DNA from: HGM11368 sp051883395
Lineage (GTDB): Bacteria > Bacillota > Clostridia > Christensenellales > UBA3700
Reading direction: 5' to 3'
Length of the DNA: 64,000 nt
NCBI GenBank assembly: GCA_051883395.1
Contig: JBJETQ010000002.1
Span: 1 to 64,000 of the forward strand
Below, one piece after another: positions 59,186-64,000 of this stretch; positions within the stretch are counted from its first letter, which is position 1; each line of letters opens with the position of its first letter. A program made the position numbers and the translations under genes. A model generated the notes under the pieces. The model was not told the origin of the DNA. It saw nothing but the letters and a program-made list of their open reading frames with translations, and did not search any database.

Positions 59186-59412
59186 TCTTCTCCGCAGGTC
59201 AACTGTCCGTATTTTGTCAGAACAGTTGCTTTACCCCTGATTTTCATAGCAGAAATATTTTCTGTAAACTGTACCAAAAGCACTTCGTTTTTGTTGATGC
59301 TCTCGGTATGCTGAGGTTTGGTACCGTCCCCTCTAGTCAAGCCTATAATCTGAACGTTGTTTTCCAACGCTTTGACCGCTACGTATTCTCCACCGACAAA
59401 CTGATTGTCCAT
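59182..59412 (-). CDS. mtrB: TRAP, trp RNA-binding attenuation protein homologue
   Basis: 76 residues matching Bacillus MtrB closely: VAVKALENNVQIIGLTRG, HTESINKNEVLLVQFTE, SAMKIRGKATVLTKYG. TRAP forms an 11-subunit ring that, with tryptophan bound, wraps (G/U)AG-repeat RNA and represses trp genes. The Trp-pocket residues (T26, Q48, T50) and RNA-binding Lys57 and Arg59 are kept. The residue equivalent to Bacillus Lys37 is Ser38. No trp gene or clear (G/U)AG array lies in the window. ATG at 59412 behind AGAGGTGA. Cotranscribed with pfkA, which is unusual. Confidence 0.93.
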   Translation of the reverse strand: MDNQFVGGEYVAVKALENNVQIIGLTRGDGTKPQHTESINKNEVLLVQFTENISAMKIRGKATVLTKYGQLTCGEE

Positions 59413-59432
59413 ACTTCACCTCTTTTCACATA

Positions 59433-59441
59433 ATTCTAACA
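59433..59441 (-). promoter_or_regulatory. extended -10 promoter of mtrB-pfkA-pfp
   Basis: TGTTAGAAT on the minus strand with a poor -35, ~20 nt before the ATG. It lies within the AT-rich gap after dnaE, where I see no terminator. Confidence 0.5.
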
Positions 59442-59474
59442 TATTTTTTTGATAATTACTACTTTTTTATATAA

Positions 59475-62400
59475 TTATTCTTTAATTAATATATTTTCGG
59501 CGCCAACAATATCCTTTATCTGATTGATTACGTTGTCCCGACAGGCTATTTTTTCGTCAAGACGATACAACTTTCCGTCAAACTGTATGATTACGCCCGA
59601 TTTGCCGGGAGCTTTCTGACATACAGACCTGACCATTCCGTATTGTCCCATATTGACAATTTTGACGTAAACACGCTTTTCGTTGTTGTCCTGCTTCTTT
59701 TCTTCGGGTTTGCTCTCTCCCACCGATACGAAACCTTTGTTGTCCCAGTCGTTGACTTCGGTTACGGCAATGGATACCCTGTCGTTGTTGGTATTTATTC
59801 TGCCCTTTATTTTGACAATTATATCGTCTTTGAGTACGTCGATATATTTGCCAAGAACGGTAGGAAAAAATACCAGTTCGACAGTTGCATACAAATCTTC
59901 AAGTTCCGCATACGCCATAAGTTTACCCTTTTTGGTAACGCTCTTTTTGAAATGGCTCAGCATTCCGCCCAAAACGACTTCTTTGTCGGAATACCTGGCT
60001 ATCAATTCGTCTCTTTCGTTGATTACGCCTTCTTCGCCTTCTTCGTCTTCGCTTGCCGCAGTAAGCAAAGGAGCAATGAGTGAAAGATTGAAATCAAACT
60101 GTTCAAAAGCCTGACGATATTGTTCCAACGGGTGTCCCGTCATATATATATTCAGAACTTCCTTTTCGTAAGCGTACTTCTGACGGGAATCAAGCTCGTT
60201 GAGCTTTGGCACGTCGTCTTCTTGCGTGTTGTCTTCTCCCAGCAGGTCGAACAAACTCATCTGTCCGTCGCAATGTTTCTTTTTGGAATTGTTGTAGGTA
60301 GCGAGCAGATTTTCGTAACATGCCAGCAATGACGCTCTGGTATGTCCGAAACAGTCGAATGCACCGCCCTTGATAAGCGCTTCGAACATACGCTTGTTGA
60401 TAGTGCCTGCCGGCAACCTGTTGAGCAAATCTCCTATCGATTTGAATTCGCCGTTTTCGTTGCGCTCTCTGACAAGCACTTCCATAGCCGCTTGTCCTAC
60501 GTTTTTGATACCGCCCAGTCCGAATCTTATAGAATCGTCCTTTGCCCTGAAAATATAATCGCTCTTGTTGATGTCAGGCGGCAACACGGTCTTGCCCTTT
60601 TCTCTCAAAAACGTGAGATATTTTGCTATTTCGTCGGCTTTGGTGATGCGATTGTTGATGACGGCGGCAACCAACTCTACCAGATAATATCTCTTGATGT
60701 AGCCCGTTTCGTACGCAAGAACGGCATACGCCGCAGCGTGCGACTTGTTGAAAGCATACTTGGCAAAGCTCTCCATATCGTCGAATATCTTGCTTGCAAC
60801 TTCGGCAGGTACGCCCCTTTTTACCGCTCCGTCAACGGCTAGTTCGTGCTTCTGAATAACTTCGCCCAGCTCGTTGCGGATTTCTTGCTTTTCAGGACAA
60901 CCGTTGATGAAAATGTCCTTTTCCTTTTTCATCACGTCGACCTTCTTTTTGCCCATTGCACGACGCAGAATGTCGGCTCTGCCCAGCGTGTAACCTGCAA
61001 GCTGTTGCACTACTTGCATAACTTGTTCCTGATATACCAGACAGCCGTACGTCATGTTGAGAATAGGCTCCAACAAAGGATGGTCGTATCTGATATTTTC
61101 GGGATTATGCTTGGCGCTGACATAGGCTGGAATACTGTCTATAGGACCCGGCCTGAAAAGCGAAATGCCCGCTATGATATCTTCAAGACATTCCGGTTGG
61201 AGCTGCATCATAAAGTTTTTCATGCCGGCAGATTCCAACTGGAACACGGCGTCGGTTTCACCCGAACTGATGAGCTTGTAGACTTCCGGGTCTTCGTAAC
61301 CCAGCTTGTCAAAATCAATCTCTACACCGTAATTTTCTTTGATATATTGTTTGGCTTTGCTCAAATCGGTAAGTGTGGTAAGTCCCAAAAAGTCCATTTT
61401 GAGCATGCCCAATTCTTCTACTTCGTCCTTCTGGAATTGAGTGGTGATATCGTTGCCGTTTCTCTGCAAAGGAACGTAATCGGATATTATTTCCTTACAT
61501 ATTACCACACCTGCTGCGTGCTTGGAACAGTTGCGTGGCATACCTTCGATTTTGAGAGCCATGTCGATAACCCGTCGCATCTCGTCGTCGTTTTCGTACA
61601 GCTCGATAACTTCGGGACATTTGCTGGCTTCCAATTCGGCTCTTTTCTTTTCTCTCTCATCGGGGTCTTTGATGTCGTCCACACTCACCCTGCCCAGCAC
61701 CATATCGAGAGTAAGCCCCGGCGTGTTTGGAATGGCTTTGGTGGTCTTGGTTACCTTGTCAAGACTGACATTCATCACTCTGGCGACGTCCTTGATGGCT
61801 CCCTTGGCTTTCATCGTGCCGAGAGCGAGAATCTGACATACCTTTTCTTTGCCATATCTGCGTATAACGTAATCGATGACTTCCCCACGTCTGTCCATAC
61901 AGAAATCTACGTCAAAATCGGGGGCGGACACACGCTCAGGATTGAGAAATCTTTCAAAGAGCAGATTGTATTTCAATGGGTCGACGTTGGTGATATGTAT
62001 AGCATAGGCTATGATACTGCCTACGCCGCTGCCCCTGCCTGCACCCACAGGTATCCCCTGTCCACGAGCATAGTTGATAAAGTCCCACACTATAAGATAG
62101 TATTCGTCAAAGCCCATACGGTGTATGATTCCCAGCTCGTATTCCGCTCTCTCGATAATATCTTCTCTCAATGGGTCGCCATAACGCTTTTTGAGTCCGT
62201 CGTAGGCAAGTTTGCGTAAAAATTGCTCGGGAGTAGAACCGTCGTCAGGCTTGTAAGGCGGCATAAGGTCTTGCTTTTTTATCTCGATGTTGCACTTTTC
62301 CATTACTTCGACGGTGTTGGTTACCGCTTCGGGACACCAACTGAAAAGCTGCATCATCTCGTCGTAATCTTTGAGATAAAACTGGTCGCTGTCAAATCTC

Positions 62401-63140
62401 ATTCTGTCAACGTCGTCGAGTTTTTTGCCCGTCTGGATACACAAAAGCGTGTCGTGCATCTCTGCGTCCGACTGCTCGATATAATGCACGTCGTTGGTCG
62501 CCACGACTTTGACTCCTATTTCTTTGGCAAGTTTGACCAGCAAAGGATTGATTTTCTTTTCTTCCGCTATTCCGTGGTCCTGAATTTCGATGTAAAAATC
62601 GCCTTCGTCAAATATAGATTTGAGCATAAGTGCGTATTGTTTGGCACTCTCATAGTCGCCTGCAACCAGATATGACGATATCGTTCCCGAAAGACAGCCA
62701 GAAAGACAAATAACGCCTTTGGCATGCTGTCTGAGAAGTTCGATATCTATTCTCGGTTTGTAATAAAAACCTTCAACATATGCCAAAGAATCCATCTTGA
62801 CTATGTTGCGATAGCCTTCTGTGGTTTTTGCAAGCAAAACAAGGTGGTATCTCTTTTTGTCTTCCTTGTGCATGTCGTCGCACACATAAAATTCGCAACC
62901 TATAATAGGTTTGATACCCTTCTGTCTGGCAGCCTTGTAAAAGGTAAAAGCTCCGAACATGTTGCCGTGGTCGGTAAGAGCGCAACCCGGCATCTGCTTA
63001 TCAAGACAAGCCGCAAGCAAAGGCGACTTTTTGCCTTTGGTTATTCTTGCCGCACCGTCAAGCAAACTGTACTCGCTGTGCAAATGCAAATGCACAAAGG
63101 GTTTGACAACTCTCTTGCCGCTATCTTTTTCATCTGCCAT
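59475..63140 (-). CDS. dnaE: DNA polymerase III alpha subunit (DnaE1 type)
   Basis: 1221-residue replicative polymerase subunit. The N-terminal PHP domain (FVHLHLHSEYSLLDGAARI; ALTDHGNMFGAF) keeps its metal-binding His/Asp residues. The C-family palm has GAGRGSGVGSIIAYA and PDFDVDFCMDRRGEVIDYV with the catalytic Asp residues. A tandem HhH region, an OB fold (VVLGGMLSHFKKSVTKKGK) and a C-terminal tail follow. In Firmicutes it works with PolC, probably extending lagging-strand primers. The ATG lies inside the end of whiA behind GGAGGAAG (11-nt overlap). Confidence 0.96.
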   Translation of the reverse strand: MADEKDSGKRVVKPFVHLHLHSEYSLLDGAARITKGKKSPLLAACLDKQMPGCALTDHGNMFGAFTFYKAARQKGIKPIIGCEFYVCDDMHKEDKKRYHLVLLAKTTEGYRNIVKMDSLAYVEGFYYKPRIDIELLRQHAKGVICLSGCLSGTISSYLVAGDYESAKQYALMLKSIFDEGDFYIEIQDHGIAEEKKINPLLVKLAKEIGVKVVATNDVHYIEQSDAEMHDTLLCIQTGKKLDDVDRMRFDSDQFYLKDYDEMMQLFSWCPEAVTNTVEVMEKCNIEIKKQDLMPPYKPDDGSTPEQFLRKLAYDGLKKRYGDPLREDIIERAEYELGIIHRMGFDEYYLIVWDFINYARGQGIPVGAGRGSGVGSIIAYAIHITNVDPLKYNLLFERFLNPERVSAPDFDVDFCMDRRGEVIDYVIRRYGKEKVCQILALGTMKAKGAIKDVARVMNVSLDKVTKTTKAIPNTPGLTLDMVLGRVSVDDIKDPDEREKKRAELEASKCPEVIELYENDDEMRRVIDMALKIEGMPRNCSKHAAGVVICKEIISDYVPLQRNGNDITTQFQKDEVEELGMLKMDFLGLTTLTDLSKAKQYIKENYGVEIDFDKLGYEDPEVYKLISSGETDAVFQLESAGMKNFMMQLQPECLEDIIAGISLFRPGPIDSIPAYVSAKHNPENIRYDHPLLEPILNMTYGCLVYQEQVMQVVQQLAGYTLGRADILRRAMGKKKVDVMKKEKDIFINGCPEKQEIRNELGEVIQKHELAVDGAVKRGVPAEVASKIFDDMESFAKYAFNKSHAAAYAVLAYETGYIKRYYLVELVAAVINNRITKADEIAKYLTFLREKGKTVLPPDINKSDYIFRAKDDSIRFGLGGIKNVGQAAMEVLVRERNENGEFKSIGDLLNRLPAGTINKRMFEALIKGGAFDCFGHTRASLLACYENLLATYNNSKKKHCDGQMSLFDLLGEDNTQEDDVPKLNELDSRQKYAYEKEVLNIYMTGHPLEQYRQAFEQFDFNLSLIAPLLTAASEDEEGEEGVINERDELIARYSDKEVVLGGMLSHFKKSVTKKGKLMAYAELEDLYATVELVFFPTVLGKYIDVLKDDIIVKIKGRINTNNDRVSIAVTEVNDWDNKGFVSVGESKPEEKKQDNNEKRVYVKIVNMGQYGMVRSVCQKAPGKSGVIIQFDGKLYRLDEKIACRDNVINQIKDIVGAENILIKE

Positions 63141-64000
63141 TGTATTCTTCCTCCATAGTGATAATCTTTTTTAATGCCCTTGCCACGCTCGATTTGCTCA
63201 TGCCTATACGCTGAGCAAGCGCCCCCATACTCTCCGTGCAATCTTCCATTCTCGCCATGGCTACCTTATACAGCACAGGGTCGACAGCTTGCAGATTTAC
63301 CTTGGAAGTCAACCTTTCGACGGCAAGCATATATTTTGAATTGGCAAGGGTGATTTTGTCGGCGTTTGCCGCAAAAACGTTGGCTTGTCTGTTGATGTTG
63401 TTGTTGACTTCTCTTTTGATTAAAATATCGTTGAGCCGCATGGCACATTCGCCTGCCTTGATAAATGCGAAAAAGTCGCATATCGTTTCGCTGTTTTTGG
63501 TATATACTCCGTATGACGAACCCCTGTCGGCAAAACTGAAATGCAGTCCGCATTGCGCCGTTACGTCTACTATGGTACGGGCTAGATCTTCCTGCAATAT
63601 GTTGAATTCGAGATGATAACCGCCACGACTGTCTATGTCGTCGGGTATGTATACGCTGCCTACCGTGAGAAAAACTCCCTGCATAAATGACGATACGTTT
63701 TGTCTGTTGGTGAGCAGGCGAGTAATCGACTCGGCACTTTCCAACACCAGATTGTCTCCGTCAAAATGCGATACGTTCATGGCTCTGAGCATATCGTTGG
63801 TGTCGTGAGAATCGACTTTGAGAGTATATACTTCGGATATTGCCGTATTGTATTCAAGGTCTATACGACAATTGAAAATCTGTTGGAGCAGCTGCATGGC
63901 TTTGAGCGCTATCCTGTCGCTCTTGAATTCATATTCCAAAGCGATTGCGTTTTTGTAGACTGCCACCGAGCCTGCACATTTTGTAAGCGCACACGCAAAA
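63130..64000 (-). CDS. whiA: DNA-binding protein WhiA, 5' end beyond the window
   Basis: Sporulation/cell-division regulator family with a LAGLIDADG-like homing-endonuclease fold and a C-terminal helix-turn-helix. Seen here are SSFMQGVFLTVGSVYIPD, INRQANVFAANADK, and the HTH ALAQRIGMSKSSVARALKKI at the end. The frame stays open to the edge at 64000 and the usual N-terminal ~30 residues are missing, so the GTG at 63966 is not the true start. Overlaps dnaE. Genes such as yvcK and rapZ would be expected just outside the window. Confidence 0.9.
   Translation of the reverse strand, partial: FACALTKCAGSVAVYKNAIALEYEFKSDRIALKAMQLLQQIFNCRIDLEYNTAISEVYTLKVDSHDTNDMLRAMNVSHFDGDNLVLESAESITRLLTNRQNVSSFMQGVFLTVGSVYIPDDIDSRGGYHLEFNILQEDLARTIVDVTAQCGLHFSFADRGSSYGVYTKNSETICDFFAFIKAGECAMRLNDILIKREVNNNINRQANVFAANADKITLANSKYMLAVERLTSKVNLQAVDPVLYKVAMARMEDCTESMGALAQRIGMSKSSVARALKKIITMEEEYNGR

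Noticed and set aside
59182..59412. A TRAP target array ((G/U)AG repeats) in the window
   Set aside because: I found no run of about eleven such triplets with 2-3-nt spacing near any start codon.

Overview
The window looks like a chromosomal segment of a spore-forming member of the Firmicutes (class Clostridia), probably an uncultured anaerobic gut lineage. The evidence is a CwlJ/GerQ germination pair, a WhiA-DnaE-phosphofructokinase block as in clostridia, a TRAP (MtrB) homologue, a PPi-dependent phosphofructokinase, an oxygen-independent sulfatase-maturating radical SAM enzyme, AT-rich intergenic DNA with consensus sigma-A promoters, and strong AGGAGG-type ribosome binding sites. Most genes lie on the minus strand. 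I see no phage, transposase or CRISPR array.

Layout. 1-3126: partial tRNA-Arg, a MATE transporter fused to a kinase-like domain behind a leader terminator, tRNA-Glu, and a YerC/TrpR-type regulator. 3246-11305: complete arginine operon argG-H-C-J-B-D-F with ARG-box-like operators. 11324-22730: a surface C1A peptidase, HAD phosphatase, AraC and GNAT genes, an aminotransferase behind two exported proteins, a D-2-hydroxyacid dehydrogenase and an rRNA methyltransferase. 22788-28736: gerQ, cwlJ, a sulfatase with its maturase, and a polysaccharide polymerase/ligase. 28741-33272: exonuclease, alanine racemase, D-amino acid transaminase and a Wzz-like protein. 33311-37833: queH behind two degenerate iron-ADH-like proteins and an SCP2-like protein, then a 53-residue gene and a preQ1-controlled queT. 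37842-43777: alpha-galactosidase, P-type ATPase, RadC and an aldo/keto reductase. 44025-48410: a 1417-residue membrane-anchored repeat protein. 48560-48986: non-coding repeats. 48987-54297: carA and carB-dapF. 54341-56866: purF and asnA. 56878-64000: PPi-PFK, ATP-PFK, TRAP, DnaE and WhiA (running off the edge).

The strongest candidate for something undescribed is the carbamoyl phosphate synthase locus. CarA has lost all three glutaminase catalytic residues (Cys to Gly, His to Leu, Glu to Gly), which predicts an ammonia-dependent enzyme. CarB is fused in frame to a diaminopimelate epimerase whose second catalytic Cys is Ser. The transcript starts with a 16-codon leader peptide containing three Arg and ending exactly at an intrinsic terminator. 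Carbamoyl phosphate made here would feed ArgF of the arg operon and pyrimidine synthesis. The neighbouring AsnA is also ammonia-dependent.

Other points of interest are the MATE/kinase fusion, the pseudo-dehydrogenase pair with an SCP2-like partner, a palindromic TCGATACGTATCGA element that recurs in the sense orientation beside several genes, hairpin repeats with compensatory base changes, and two genes whose promoters predict leaderless mRNAs. All functional calls come from reading the sequence. No database search was run.
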